Below, piece after piece: positions 17,315 through 25,913 of a stretch of DNA of 64,000 bases. Made by a program: the position numbers and the translations under genes. Position 1 is the first letter of the stretch; each line of letters starts with the position of its first letter. Source of the stretch: Pseudomonadota bacterium (lineage in GTDB: Bacteria; Desulfobacterota; Desulfobacteria; Desulfobacterales; Desulfobacteraceae). The DNA lies in the NCBI GenBank assembly GCA_018821535.1, contig JAHJLV010000026.1, positions 1-64,000 on the forward strand. Reading direction: 5' to 3'. The notes under the pieces are model-generated. The model was not told the origin of the DNA. It did not search any database and saw nothing but the letters and a program-made list of their open reading frames with translations.

Positions 17315-17558
17315 AGAGATCAAGTCAAAAGACAATACTGCCTGAAAAGATGATCTATCAATTCCCATATTACAAAAAAGTAACTTAAAGTATTTATATC
17401 CCTATTTATTACCAGAATAATAACGGACTGGAAAATATGACCTGCTCGATTTCAAACTCATACGCTTAATATCCCGAATATTGAGTTCTCATACGATATT
17501 GCCTTGCAAAGGCTTTGTTCATAACAGGAAATTTTTCCAGAGATTTGAGCAGAAAATT
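17315..17558. other. AT-rich intergenic region without a gene
   Basis: No credible reading frame is seen. ATATCCCTAT occurs here at 17396-17405 and again at 17636-17645, with similar flanks (ATTAC). This may be debris of the same insertion that carries the MNT gene. Confidence 0.5.
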
Positions 17559-17597
17559 CAAAACTGTAATTTAAATCTGCTATAAATTACAGTTTTG
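17559..17597 (+). promoter_or_regulatory. 15-bp perfect palindrome, candidate enhancer of glnN
   Basis: CAAAACTGTAATTTA (17559-17573) and its exact complement (17583-17597) flank 9 bases. The centre lies about 125 bases upstream of the predicted sigma-54 start of the glutamine synthetase gene, the normal distance for an NtrC-type enhancer site. It has no T-run, so a terminator is unlikely. Confidence 0.6.
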
Positions 17598-17676
17598 AAA
17601 CATAATTCAGCGATATATATCGAACAAACAACAAAATATCCCTATATTACAGGCCCATAGCCCAAATCATAGATTC

Positions 17677-17692
17677 TGGCACAAGTGTTGCT
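17677..17692 (+). promoter_or_regulatory. Sigma-54 promoter of glnN
   Basis: TGGCACAAGTGTTGCT is a near-consensus -24/-12 element with GG at 17678-17679 and GC at 17690-17691, 10 bases apart. The start would be near 17703. Upstream in-frame ATG codons at 17706 and 17745 are therefore unlikely starts, and the one at 17769 is supported. Confidence 0.85.
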
Positions 17693-17768
17693 TTATACCT
17701 GAATAATGAAAAATAAATTATTATTAACACTTCCCGAAGGGGAAATGAATCATCAGGAGATAAAGATA

Positions 17769-19940
17769 ATGAACGGAAGAACCAAACTTTTAAATGCAAT
17801 TAATAAAAACAGAGCGCCGCAGACAACACTGAATTACAAAGAAAAGAATTCCATTGAAGCATTTGGTGAAAATGTTTTCAGCATGACTGTAATGAAAAAA
17901 AGACTGCCTAAGGATGTTTTCAAATCTTTAAGCAAAACAGTTGAAAACTTTTCCACCCTGGATGCCAAGGTGGCGGATGTTGTTGCAAGCTCCATGAAAG
18001 ACTGGGCAATAGAAAAAGGTGCCACCCATTATGCCCACGTATTTTTCCCTCTAACAGGCGCAACTGCAGAAAAACATGACAGTTTTCTGGAACCGGATAT
18101 TTCCGGCAATGCCATTGCCGAATTTGCAGGAAAAACACTGATCCAGGGAGAACCGGATGCATCAAGTTTTCCCAATGGCGGACTGCGGCAGACTTTTGAA
18201 GCCAGAGGATATACTGCATGGGATGTAACAAGCCCGGCATATATCATGGAAAGCCCCAATGGTGCCACCTTGTGCATTCCAACTGCATTTGTTTCATGGA
18301 AAGGTGAAGCCCTTGATAAAAAGACTCCTATCCTCAGATCCATGCAGGCACTGAACAAACAGGCACAGCGTATTTTGAAACTTTTCGGAGATCATTCTGA
18401 AAAAATTGTTTCCGCCACATGCGGTGCGGAACAGGAATACTTCCTGATTGATAAAGCATTTTATTCAGCGCGTCCGGACATCCAGACCTCCGGCAGAACA
18501 CTTTTCGGCGCCCCCCCTGCCAAAGGCCAGCAGTTTGAAGACCACTATTTCGGTGCAATCACCGACCGTGTGCTTGCCTATATGTTTGATGTAGAACGCG
18601 AGCTTTACAAACTTGGAATTCCTGCAAAGACCAGACACAATGAAGTTGCCCCGGGACAGTTTGAAGTTGCCCCTGTTTTTGAAACAGCCAACCTTGCTAC
18701 AGACCACCAGCAGCTTATCATGGTTACGCTTAAAAAACTGGCCAAACGGCATGGTATGGAATGTCTTCTGCACGAAAAACCATTTGCAGGTGTTAACGGC
18801 TCTGGAAAACACTGCAATTATTCTTTTGGAAATGCAACCCAGGGCAATCTTCTTGATCCGGGTGCCACTCCCCATGAAAATGCACAGTTTCTTGTATTCT
18901 GCGCTGCAATTATCAGAGGGGTGCATAAATATGCAAAAGTATTGCGTGCAGTGATTGCCTCTGCGTCCAATGATCACCGTCTTGGCGCAAATGAAGCCCC
19001 CCCTGCCATTATTTCAATTTACCTTGGTGATCAGCTTACAGATGTATTTGAGCAGATTCAAAAAGGCGGCGCAAAATCCTGCAAGGCAGCCGGTATAATG
19101 AAAATCGGCGTGGATGCACTTCCGGATCTGCCAAAAGATGCCGGAGACAGGAACAGAACCAGTCCTTTCGCGTTTACAGGCAACCGTTTTGAGTTCAGGG
19201 CAGTGGGTTCCGACCAGTCCATTTCCGGCCCGCTGGTCGCCATGAACACTATTTTTGCGGACTCTATGGATTATGTGGCCACTGAACTTGAAAAAGCAAC
19301 CAAAGGAGATGCCTCAAAATTAAATGACGCTGTTCAGAGCCTGATCAAAAAAATTCTGGATAAACACGGCGCTATTATCTTCAATGGTGATAACTATTCT
19401 GAAGAATGGCACAAAGAAGCTGAAAAAAGAGGACTTCCAAATCTGAAAACCACACCGGAAGCACTTCCTGTACTCATGGATAAAGATGTCCTTGAAATAT
19501 TCAGCAGATACAAAGTCCTTTCCAAAGATGAAATGGCCAGCCGGTATGAAATCTATCTTGAACAATATATTCTCAAGGTTGTTGTTGAAGCGAAAACCGT
19601 TGTTGAAATGGCCCAGACCATTATCTACCCTGCAGCGGTCCGCTATCAGACGGAACTGGCTGAAAGCTGTCTGAAAATGAAAGCACTTGGACTGGATTGT
19701 GACGACTCAATCCTCAAGAAAATGTCCAAACTTATCATCACGCTTAAGACAGGGATCTCAAAACTGGAAAAACTCATTGCACATAAAGACAGCGATACCC
19801 TTAAAGAAGCAAAAACATGCTGCAATAAAATGCTTCCTGCAATGATAGAAATCCGCAAAGCTGCGGATGAACTTGAAGGTATTATCGCTGATGATCTGTG
19901 GGTTCTTCCCAAATACCAGGAAATGCTTTTTATCCGATAA
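17769..19940 (+). CDS. glnN: Glutamine synthetase type III
   Basis: A 723-residue GSIII that joins ammonium and glutamate with ATP. GSIII enzymes (about 700-730 residues) are dodecamers distinct from GSI. The region [19 protein letters not shown] is the family signature, followed by the ATP/glutamate segment [12 protein letters not shown] and [16 protein letters not shown]. The start was set at 17769 because AGGAGA lies 8 bases upstream and the transcript is predicted to begin near 17703; starts at 17706 and 17745 are in frame but poorly placed. A sigma-54 promoter with an upstream palindrome indicates nitrogen control. It is monocistronic. Confidence 0.94.
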   Translation: MNGRTKLLNAINKNRAPQTTLNYKEKNSIEAFGENVFSMTVMKKRLPKDVFKSLSKTVENFSTLDAKVADVVASSMKDWAIEKGATHYAHVFFPLTGATAEKHDSFLEPDISGNAIAEFAGKTLIQGEPDASSFPNGGLRQTFEARGYTAWDVTSPAYIMESPNGATLCIPTAFVSWKGEALDKKTPILRSMQALNKQAQRILKLFGDHSEKIVSATCGAEQEYFLIDKAFYSARPDIQTSGRTLFGAPPAKGQQFEDHYFGAITDRVLAYMFDVERELYKLGIPAKTRHNEVAPGQFEVAPVFETANLATDHQQLIMVTLKKLAKRHGMECLLHEKPFAGVNGSGKHCNYSFGNATQGNLLDPGATPHENAQFLVFCAAIIRGVHKYAKVLRAVIASASNDHRLGANEAPPAIISIYLGDQLTDVFEQIQKGGAKSCKAAGIMKIGVDALPDLPKDAGDRNRTSPFAFTGNRFEFRAVGSDQSISGPLVAMNTIFADSMDYVATELEKATKGDASKLNDAVQSLIKKILDKHGAIIFNGDNYSEEWHKEAEKRGLPNLKTTPEALPVLMDKDVLEIFSRYKVLSKDEMASRYEIYLEQYILKVVVEAKTVVEMAQTIIYPAAVRYQTELAESCLKMKALGLDCDDSILKKMSKLIITLKTGISKLEKLIAHKDSDTLKEAKTCCNKMLPAMIEIRKAADELEGIIADDLWVLPKYQEMLFIR

Positions 19941-19960
19941 ATATTACACACGTCAATATC

Positions 19961-19998
19961 ATAACGTCCGGACTGCCTTGCGGCGGTCCGGACGTTAT
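19961..19998 (+). terminator. Stem-loop after glnN
   Basis: ATAACGTCCGGAC (19961-19973) pairs perfectly with its complement at 19986-19998 around a 12-base loop. There is no long T-run. It lies between convergent glnN and nifS and could serve both strands. Confidence 0.65.
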
Positions 19999-20028
19999 CT
20001 TTGCGGTCGTTATATTTCCTGACAGGCC

Positions 20029-21201
20029 TTATATCAATTTACCGTTTTTCCAGAAGGGTGACATTGCCCGAAGTTTTTCAATCACAGAAATCAGCGCCAA
20101 AATAATATGATCCATCTCTTCTGGGGTATTGTAATGCGATAAAGAAAAGCGGATGGTTCCATGGGCAGATTTAAACGGCACACCCATTGCCATCAGCACA
20201 TGGGAAGGATCCAGAGAGCCGGAGGTGCACGCAGACCCGGAAGATGCGCAGATCCCGTAGCGATCCAGCATCAAAAGAATGGATTCACCTTCCACGGCAT
20301 CAAATCCAATGGAAAGGGTATTGGGAAGCCGCAGGTTCAGATCACCGTTCACAGAACAGCTGGGGATTTTCTCCAGCAATTGATTCTGAAGATAATCACG
20401 CAGCTTGCGAACTGCAGTGTTCACGACAGGCAGATTTTTCTTTGCCAGCTCACAGGCTTTTCCCATCCCGATAATGGAAACTGTATTCTCGGTGCCGCCG
20501 CGCCGGCCTTTTTCCTGGTGCCCGCCAATCAAAAACGGTGAAAATTTCAGGCCGTTTTTAATATACAGCACACCAATCCCTTTGGGGGCATGGATTTTAT
20601 GTCCTGACAGCGACAGCATGTCCACATCGGTTTTCTTCACATCGATTACCACCTTTCCTGCGGCCTGAACCGCATCGGTGTGAAACAGAATCCCTTTTTC
20701 GCGCGTTTTTTGTGCGATCTCTTCTATGGGGAATAAAACACCGGTTTCATTGTTGGCCCACATCAAAGACACAAGAGCAGTATCCTCTGTCATGCGTTTA
20801 TACAGCTGGTCTGTGTCCAGAATTCCTTTTTTATCCACCGGAACAAAGGTTATTTTATATCCTTGTTTTTTACCAAGATGCATAAACAGATTTTTTACTG
20901 CAGGATGCTCAACATTGGAGGTAATGATATGCTTTTTATCCGGAAACGCATGAATGGCTGAAAAAATCGCTGAATTATCACTTTCTGTACCGCAACTGGT
21001 AAACACAATTTCTTCAGGGTCCGCATTGATCAGATCCGCCACTTTCTGCCGGGCTTCTTTAATTTTTTTGCCCACCTGATCACCAAAGGTATGCATGGAA
21101 GACGGGTTGCCGTAAAACTCACCCAGATAGGGCAGCATTTCCTCAATAACTTCATCCGCCACCTTTGTTGTGGCGTTATTGTCCGTGTATACAATCTTCA
21201 T
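20029..21201 (-). CDS. nifS: Cysteine desulfurase NifS
   Basis: A 390-residue PLP enzyme that removes sulfur from cysteine for Fe-S cluster assembly. The PLP lysine is Lys202 in LSGHKIHAPKG and the persulfide-carrying cysteine is Cys325 in SSGSACTSGSLDPSHV, in the longer NifS/IscS loop. The N-terminal YTDNNATTKV is diagnostic. It is second in a two-gene nifU-nifS unit, 10 bases after nifU. No nitrogenase genes are nearby, so it probably serves general Fe-S assembly, the usual system in anaerobes lacking ISC. Confidence 0.94.
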   Translation of the reverse strand: MKIVYTDNNATTKVADEVIEEMLPYLGEFYGNPSSMHTFGDQVGKKIKEARQKVADLINADPEEIVFTSCGTESDNSAIFSAIHAFPDKKHIITSNVEHPAVKNLFMHLGKKQGYKITFVPVDKKGILDTDQLYKRMTEDTALVSLMWANNETGVLFPIEEIAQKTREKGILFHTDAVQAAGKVVIDVKKTDVDMLSLSGHKIHAPKGIGVLYIKNGLKFSPFLIGGHQEKGRRGGTENTVSIIGMGKACELAKKNLPVVNTAVRKLRDYLQNQLLEKIPSCSVNGDLNLRLPNTLSIGFDAVEGESILLMLDRYGICASSGSACTSGSLDPSHVLMAMGVPFKSAHGTIRFSLSHYNTPEEMDHIILALISVIEKLRAMSPFWKNGKLI

Positions 21202-21211
21202 TTTCTTTGCA

Positions 21212-21775
21212 TCATCTCCCGGCTTTTACAGATTCAATAATTTCTTCAATGTGTTCTATACATTTTCCGCAGCCGCCGCCGGCTTTAAGATAATTGGTCA
21301 CATCATCTGCTGTCCCGATATTATTGGCCTTGACCGCATCGATAATTTCAAGATCTGTCACATCAAAACATTCACAGACAATCCTGCCCGGTTTTTCAAG
21401 GATCTGTATCCCTCTGTAATTGGCAATGGCTTTTTTCAGCGCAGACTGACCCATGACCGAGCAATGCATTTTTTCTTTGGGCAGACCGCCCAGATAGTTT
21501 GAGATATCCTCGTTGGTCAGTTTGGCAGCTTCATCCAGTGTCATGCCTTTAACGATCTCTGTCAGCGCAGAAGAAGAAGCCACAGCACTTGCACAGCCGA
21601 ACGTCATAAAAGACGCTTCCACAATTTTTTCATTTTCATCCACTTTTAAAAACAGTTTCAGGGCATCACCGCAGCTTAAAGACCCGGTCTCACCCACGGC
21701 ATTTGCGCCCTCAAGCTCACCGACATTCCGCGGATTCATGAAATGTTCCTTAACCTTTTCTGTATATTCCCACAT
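21212..21775 (-). CDS. nifU: Fe-S scaffold NifU (IscU plus BFD-type domain, no Nfu domain)
   Basis: A 187-residue scaffold. The N-terminal IscU domain carries the three cluster cysteines Cys35, Cys61 and Cys105. The C-terminal [2Fe-2S] domain has Cys134/Cys136 and Cys169/Cys172, the C-x-C...C-x2-C pattern of NifU and bacterioferritin-associated ferredoxin. The Nfu domain of full NifU (about 300 residues) is absent, a short form common in anaerobes. It receives sulfur from NifS and is the first gene of the pair. Confidence 0.9.
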   Translation of the reverse strand: MWEYTEKVKEHFMNPRNVGELEGANAVGETGSLSCGDALKLFLKVDENEKIVEASFMTFGCASAVASSSALTEIVKGMTLDEAAKLTNEDISNYLGGLPKEKMHCSVMGQSALKKAIANYRGIQILEKPGRIVCECFDVTDLEIIDAVKANNIGTADDVTNYLKAGGGCGKCIEHIEEIIESVKAGR

Positions 21776-21837
21776 AAATTTATTCTCCTTGAATCAGGCC
21801 TGCGCAGGCCGAATATTGTGTTTTCATTTATACGCCT

Positions 21838-21865
21838 AAAATACTACAAAGTGGTAGAATGTCAA
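21838..21865 (-). promoter_or_regulatory. Promoter of nifU-nifS with an operator-like spacer
   Basis: On the minus strand, TTGACA (21860-21865), a 16-base spacer and TATTTT (21838-21843) form a good sigma-70-type promoter. The spacer contains CTAC-N6-GTAG (21844-21857), an inverted repeat that could bind an Rrf2/IscR-like repressor (inference). Confidence 0.55.
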
Positions 21866-21907
21866 TCATCTGAACCTGTTTTTGCACATGGAATCCTTGC
21901 CGCCTCA

Positions 21908-22645
21908 TCATAGTCCGGAATCCAGATCCACAGGAACTGCATGTGCAAGCTGTATGCTCCGGGTATCAATACGGGTATCAAAAACCATGATCTCCACGCC
22001 TTTTTCAGACACGTTTTTTAATTTTCGGGCGTACACTTCATCAATCATGGCTGCGGGCCTGAACACCTTTGCATCCATCCGCTGAACCAGGAAAAAAAGC
22101 ACCCCCCGATGACCCTGGGATACCAGAAATTCTAACTCATCCAGATGCTTTTGTCCACGGGTTGTTACTGCATCCGGGAACATGGCGGTTCCATCCTCCA
22201 CCAGGGTGCAGTTTTTAATTTCCACATAACAGGCTGCGCCGGATTTTTTCTCCAGAACCAGATCCAGGCGGGTGTGGGCGCTTGTTTTCACTTCAGACCG
22301 GATCATATCATACCCGGATAATGCCTTGATCTGATGGTTTTCAATGGCCGTTTTCACAAGCCTGTTCGGCAACAGGGTATTGATTCCCACCAGGGTATGG
22401 GGCAGCTGGATCAATTCCCAGGTATACGCATATTTGCGTTTTGCATTCAGACTTTTTGAAATCCACACCAAGGAACCGGGAACAGCACATCCTTTCATGG
22501 AACCTGAGTTGGGGCAATGAACCGTAATGATCCGGCCTGTTTCAAGTTTCACATCTGCAAGAAAACGTTTATACCGCTTGATCAGTATTGCCCGGGTCAG
22601 CTCCGGGAGCCTGTATTTCAAGAGACCATTCCCATCAATTGCCAT
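21908..22645 (-). CDS. sfsA: SfsA family DNA/RNA nuclease-like protein
   Basis: A 245-residue protein of the SfsA family (sugar fermentation stimulation protein; usual length about 235). Visible are KRYKRFLADVKLETG, the HCPNSGSMKGC motif and the nuclease-like core RLDLVLEKKSGAACYVEIKNCTL (D...ExK), which suggests a PD-(D/E)xK fold. The biological role is poorly known. It starts 6 bases after the TIGR02757 gene. Confidence 0.92.
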   Translation of the reverse strand: MAIDGNGLLKYRLPELTRAILIKRYKRFLADVKLETGRIITVHCPNSGSMKGCAVPGSLVWISKSLNAKRKYAYTWELIQLPHTLVGINTLLPNRLVKTAIENHQIKALSGYDMIRSEVKTSAHTRLDLVLEKKSGAACYVEIKNCTLVEDGTAMFPDAVTTRGQKHLDELEFLVSQGHRGVLFFLVQRMDAKVFRPAAMIDEVYARKLKNVSEKGVEIMVFDTRIDTRSIQLAHAVPVDLDSGL

Positions 22646-22651
22646 AATGTT

Positions 22652-23449
22652 TTACCTTTTTCCCTGGTTTTGAGCAAAAAATTTTTTCAGATGATCCATG
22701 TCCAATGATTTTCTGATGCCGAACCGGGTCAGACAAAAATCATATTTTACCGGATCTTCCGGCAGTATCTTTTTAAATCCAGTGGTGATTTCCACCACTG
22801 TTTTTCTGTCCGCAGCCTTTCTTTGGGTAAACCCCAGCACTTGGCCTATCCTGTGCATATGCGTGTCCAGCGGGATCATCAGAGATGCTGCACAAATCTG
22901 GTCCCAGCCGCCCGGATCAACCGCATCGTTTCGCACCATCCATCTTAAAAACAGATGACTTCTTTTACAGGCGGATGCTTTTTCTGGATCCGCCATAAGA
23001 TGACCTGTTTTTCCGGCACACTCCATCCGGCAATATAAAAAATCAAGCGCATCCCAGACCAATGCATCCGGTTTTATCATGCCTTCACAAAAACAGGCTT
23101 CAACACTGCCAAAGGTTTTAACCACGTTGCGAGTGCCCCATAAAAAACTGACAATATGCTCCTGTTTTGCAAACCGATAAACAAAATCCTTAAAATCATA
23201 CGCCATATCTTTTTGCGTCCGGGTATCCAGATAATCAGACAAAGACGGCCCCATTTTTACCAGAACATGTGACACGGCTTTCATGATCAAGGCCACCTGC
23301 CCGTAAGCCAGACTGGAGGCAACCATCCCTGCAATCTCCCGGTCTTTTTTATCCGGATAATCATATAAAAACAGCAAGGGGTCCGGATCCACAAACTCAC
23401 GGGTATTATAGGTCAGATACAGATCCTCCAGCTTTTGTTTCATATCCAT
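22652..23449 (-). CDS. TIGR02757 (DUF2400) family protein
   Basis: A 265-residue helical protein of the TIGR02757/DUF2400 family, recognised by LYLTYNTREFVDPDPLLFLYDYPDKKDREIAGMVASSLAYGQV at the N-terminus (residues 9 to about 51) and LRWMVRNDAVDPGGWD centrally. It may be related to helix-hairpin-helix DNA glycosylase folds, but the function is not established. It is cotranscribed with sfsA. Confidence 0.85.
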   Translation of the reverse strand: MDMKQKLEDLYLTYNTREFVDPDPLLFLYDYPDKKDREIAGMVASSLAYGQVALIMKAVSHVLVKMGPSLSDYLDTRTQKDMAYDFKDFVYRFAKQEHIVSFLWGTRNVVKTFGSVEACFCEGMIKPDALVWDALDFLYCRMECAGKTGHLMADPEKASACKRSHLFLRWMVRNDAVDPGGWDQICAASLMIPLDTHMHRIGQVLGFTQRKAADRKTVVEITTGFKKILPEDPVKYDFCLTRFGIRKSLDMDHLKKFFAQNQGKR

Positions 23450-23492
23450 GTGTATCCTGCGAATCCCAAAAAAATCACCCCATTAAATTACC

Positions 23493-23522
23493 TTGACACT
23501 GTTTGCACCAAAGCCTTAATAT
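23493..23522 (+). promoter_or_regulatory. Sigma-70 promoter of proC
   Basis: TTGACA (23493-23498), an 18-base spacer and TAATAT (23517-23522). An AAGCCTTA/TAAGGC inverted repeat covers the -10 region and may bind a regulator. Confidence 0.6.
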
Positions 23523-23569
23523 AAGGCCTTTAATTTATAAACTATAATTGTTAAAAAAAGCGAGGATTT

Positions 23570-24412
23570 ATGCTGCAGGGCAAAAAAATAGGATTTATCG
23601 GGGGCGGAAATATGGCAGAGGCCTTGATCAGCGGACTGGTGCTTTCCAAAGCAGCCAGGTCTTCTGATATTATCTGTTCAGATATCTCCCAAGATCAGCT
23701 TGATGCAGTGGCTGACAAATATCATATTTCCACCACAACGGATAATCTTGAAGTGGTAAAAAAATCTGAAGTCATCATCTATGCCACCAAACCCCAGATT
23801 TTAGGAACCGTTCTTGAACAGACCGCCTCTGCCCTGGACCCCTCCAAACTGATTATCTCCATTGCCGCGGGCGTCCCCCTGGCCGCAATTGCCTCAGTGC
23901 TCCCTGAAAAAATGCGACTGATCAGGGTTATGCCCAATATCTGCGCGTTTGTAAAACAAAGCGCCACTGCCATTGCAGCAGGCGAGCATGCATCCAAAGA
24001 AGATCTTGCAATGGCCACAGCGATTTTTGATTCAGTGGGAAAAACCGTTATCATCCAGGAAAATATTCTGATGGATGCATTTACAGGATTAAGCGGCAGC
24101 GGGCCGGGCTATATATTCCTTATTATTGATGCCATGGCAGATGCCGGGGTGAAAATGGGGCTTTCCAGAAAAGATTCCCTGATGTTATCGGCACAGACGG
24201 TTATGGGATCTGCTCAACTTTTACTGGAATCACAGGAACATCCGGGCCAGCTTAAAGACAGGGTCACCTCTCCCGGCGGAACAACCATTGCCGGCATTCA
24301 TGCCCTTGAAGAAGGCGGCTTGAGAGCCACCCTTATCAATGCGGTTGAATCTGCCACAAAACGGTCCAAAGAGCTGGGTGAAATAATGACAAAAAATTTC
24401 ATGAAAAAATAA
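23570..24412 (+). CDS. proC: Pyrroline-5-carboxylate reductase
   Basis: A 280-residue enzyme that reduces pyrroline-5-carboxylate to proline, the last step of proline synthesis. An N-terminal Rossmann motif GFIGGGNMAEALI (about 8-20) binds NAD(P)H. The C-terminal helical dimerisation domain holds the signature TGLSGSGPGYIFLIIDAMADAG near 170-195. The length is normal, and a GAGGAT ribosome site precedes the start. It stands alone on its strand. Confidence 0.95.
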   Translation: MLQGKKIGFIGGGNMAEALISGLVLSKAARSSDIICSDISQDQLDAVADKYHISTTTDNLEVVKKSEVIIYATKPQILGTVLEQTASALDPSKLIISIAAGVPLAAIASVLPEKMRLIRVMPNICAFVKQSATAIAAGEHASKEDLAMATAIFDSVGKTVIIQENILMDAFTGLSGSGPGYIFLIIDAMADAGVKMGLSRKDSLMLSAQTVMGSAQLLLESQEHPGQLKDRVTSPGGTTIAGIHALEEGGLRATLINAVESATKRSKELGEIMTKNFMKK

Positions 24413-24424
24413 ATTCATAAAACA

Positions 24425-24478
24425 GCATCCGGAGCAGAAACTGCCACCTTAACTTCAGGCATGTTCTGCTCCGGACGC
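24425..24478. terminator. Long stem-loop between proC and the DVU0772-like gene
   Basis: GCATCCGGAGCAGAA (24425-24439) pairs with TTCTGCTCCGGACGC (24464-24478) with one mismatch and a 24-base loop. It lies between convergent genes and is probably a bidirectional terminator, although no strong T-run follows. Confidence 0.5.
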
Positions 24479-24494
24479 CTTGCGCCTTTACAAG

Positions 24495-24848
24495 CTATAC
24501 GTCAAGCTCTTTTTTCAACCAGTCCCTGACCTTTCCATCAACCGCATACACGCCTTTATATTTTCCAATGCCTGCCATAAATTCTTTTTCAAGCTTTTCG
24601 GGCAGCCTGAACGTGCCCACATCCTCAGAATCAAATCCCTTTCTTCTCACCAGTGTCAAAATCGGCGGATTTTTCCAGGTATTGATCACAAAATAAACCG
24701 TTTCATTGTCATTATCCCGTGAATTATAATATGCCTGGGATCTTAGAGGGCCCCACTCAAGATGCAGCGCGATGGCTTCTTCCGGTGTCATTTCCCAGTC
24801 CACAGAATTGATCAGATTATAATTTTTTTTAATATCTTTTATGCTCAT
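24495..24848 (-). CDS. DVU0772-like small protein
   Basis: A 117-residue soluble protein resembling the DVU0772 family of sulfate-reducing bacteria. It has NLINSVDWEMTPEEAIALHLEWGPL at the start, a WKNPPILTLVRRKGFDSEDVG centre and a KVRDWLKKEL end. The function is unknown, and no catalytic motif or membrane segment is seen. It is probably a separate unit, since rubrerythrin follows only after 180 bases upstream in the genome order. Confidence 0.68.
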   Translation of the reverse strand: MSIKDIKKNYNLINSVDWEMTPEEAIALHLEWGPLRSQAYYNSRDNDNETVYFVINTWKNPPILTLVRRKGFDSEDVGTFRLPEKLEKEFMAGIGKYKGVYAVDGKVRDWLKKELDV

Positions 24849-25005
24849 TTGCCCCTCCGCATTTAAAGTTTTTTCCCATCACTTGATCATTAACATAGCA
24901 AATTGCATGCCTGCGAAAACAAAAGCTGATGAAAAGCGCTTCAAACAAAGGGCTCAAAGGATTCTAATTTTTAAGGATGAATGTATAAGAAATTTAAATC
25001 ATGGG

Positions 25006-25053
25006 ATGAGACACTGCAAAAGAAACATAAGTGTATCCAATACAGTGTCTCAT
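25006..25053 (-). terminator. Stem-loop after rubrerythrin
   Basis: ATGAGACACTG (25006-25016) and its exact complement (25043-25053) are separated by 26 bases. It lies 6 bases beyond the rubrerythrin stop, at the end of the minus-strand redox cluster. Confidence 0.5.
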
Positions 25054-25058
25054 TTCAA

Positions 25059-25634
25059 CTACCAGTTTTCATACAGCAGCTCAAAATGCCCTGCCGGCTT
25101 TACACAGGCCGGACATTTTTCAGGCGCTGATTTGCCGGTATGAAGGTATCCACAGTTCAGACATCGCCAGACCTGTTCTTCGCTTTTATGAATCACCTGA
25201 TCTGTTTCAATGTTTTTAGCCAGCTCAAGATACATCTTTTCATGGTGGGTTTCAGCAACAATAATGGTATTAAAGGTGTCTGCCGCCCTTTCAAAGCCTT
25301 CCTCCTGAGCAATGACTGCAAATCTGGCATACATATCCTGGCTTACATATTTTTCCAGAGCAGCAGCTGAAAGCAGATTCGCATGGGTATCCTTTATCAC
25401 TCCCGTGGGAAAGGGCCATTTGATTTCAAGCTCTCCGCCGTTAAAGAATTTAAAAAACCGCAGTGCGTGTTCAAATTCCTGCCCGGCTGTCTCTGTGAAT
25501 ATTTTTGCAATCTGGATATATCCTTCATCCCGGGCTTTGTCAGCAAAAAAATCATACCGTGTTCTGGCCTGGGCTTCTGCTGCAAAAGAGGTGTGAAGAT
25601 TGACTGCAGTCCGGCTTTCCCTGAACTTTATCAT
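25059..25634 (-). CDS. rbr: Rubrerythrin
   Basis: A 191-residue peroxidase that reduces hydrogen peroxide at a non-heme diiron site. The four-helix ferritin-like domain (about 1-145) has the expected EAQARTRY, EFEHAL and ETHHEKMY iron-ligand motifs. The C-terminal rubredoxin-like domain has CLNCGYLHTG and CPAC cysteine pairs. Electrons normally come from rubredoxin, and genes for rubredoxin and rubredoxin-like proteins are in the same cluster. It is the last gene of the run and has its own stem-loop. Confidence 0.94.
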   Translation of the reverse strand: MIKFRESRTAVNLHTSFAAEAQARTRYDFFADKARDEGYIQIAKIFTETAGQEFEHALRFFKFFNGGELEIKWPFPTGVIKDTHANLLSAAALEKYVSQDMYARFAVIAQEEGFERAADTFNTIIVAETHHEKMYLELAKNIETDQVIHKSEEQVWRCLNCGYLHTGKSAPEKCPACVKPAGHFELLYENW

Positions 25635-25671
25635 AATTACCTTCTTTTTATGCGTTCAATACTGTTTGTGA

Positions 25672-25869
25672 TTATTCTTCAATGGTAATGGCGTCGGCAC
25701 CGCATTCTTTTGCAGCCCGTCGAACCATATCTTTTAAATGTTCGGGGATCGGATCCAGTTTAATGGTGGATTTCAACTGATCTTCATCATATTCAAACAC
25801 TTCGGGACATAAATCATTACAGTTTCTGTCGCCCATACACATTTTGCTGATGGTTACTTTCATTTTCAT
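25672..25869 (-). CDS. Small ferredoxin (single cluster)
   Basis: A 65-residue ferredoxin with C-x5-C-x3-C-P (CMGDRNCNDLCPEVFEY) and a distal Cys in KECGADAI. The usual Pro after the last Cys is Gly. This spacing is found in single [3Fe-4S] or [4Fe-4S] ferredoxins. Two ATG codons (25869, 25863) can serve as start after AGGAG. It lies between rubrerythrin and the membrane flavoprotein and could carry electrons between them (inference). Confidence 0.82.
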   Translation of the reverse strand: MKMKVTISKMCMGDRNCNDLCPEVFEYDEDQLKSTIKLDPIPEHLKDMVRRAAKECGADAITIEE

Positions 25870-25913
25870 TTTCTCCTTTAGATTAATAGTTTATTTAAAA
25901 TAATACACTGTTC

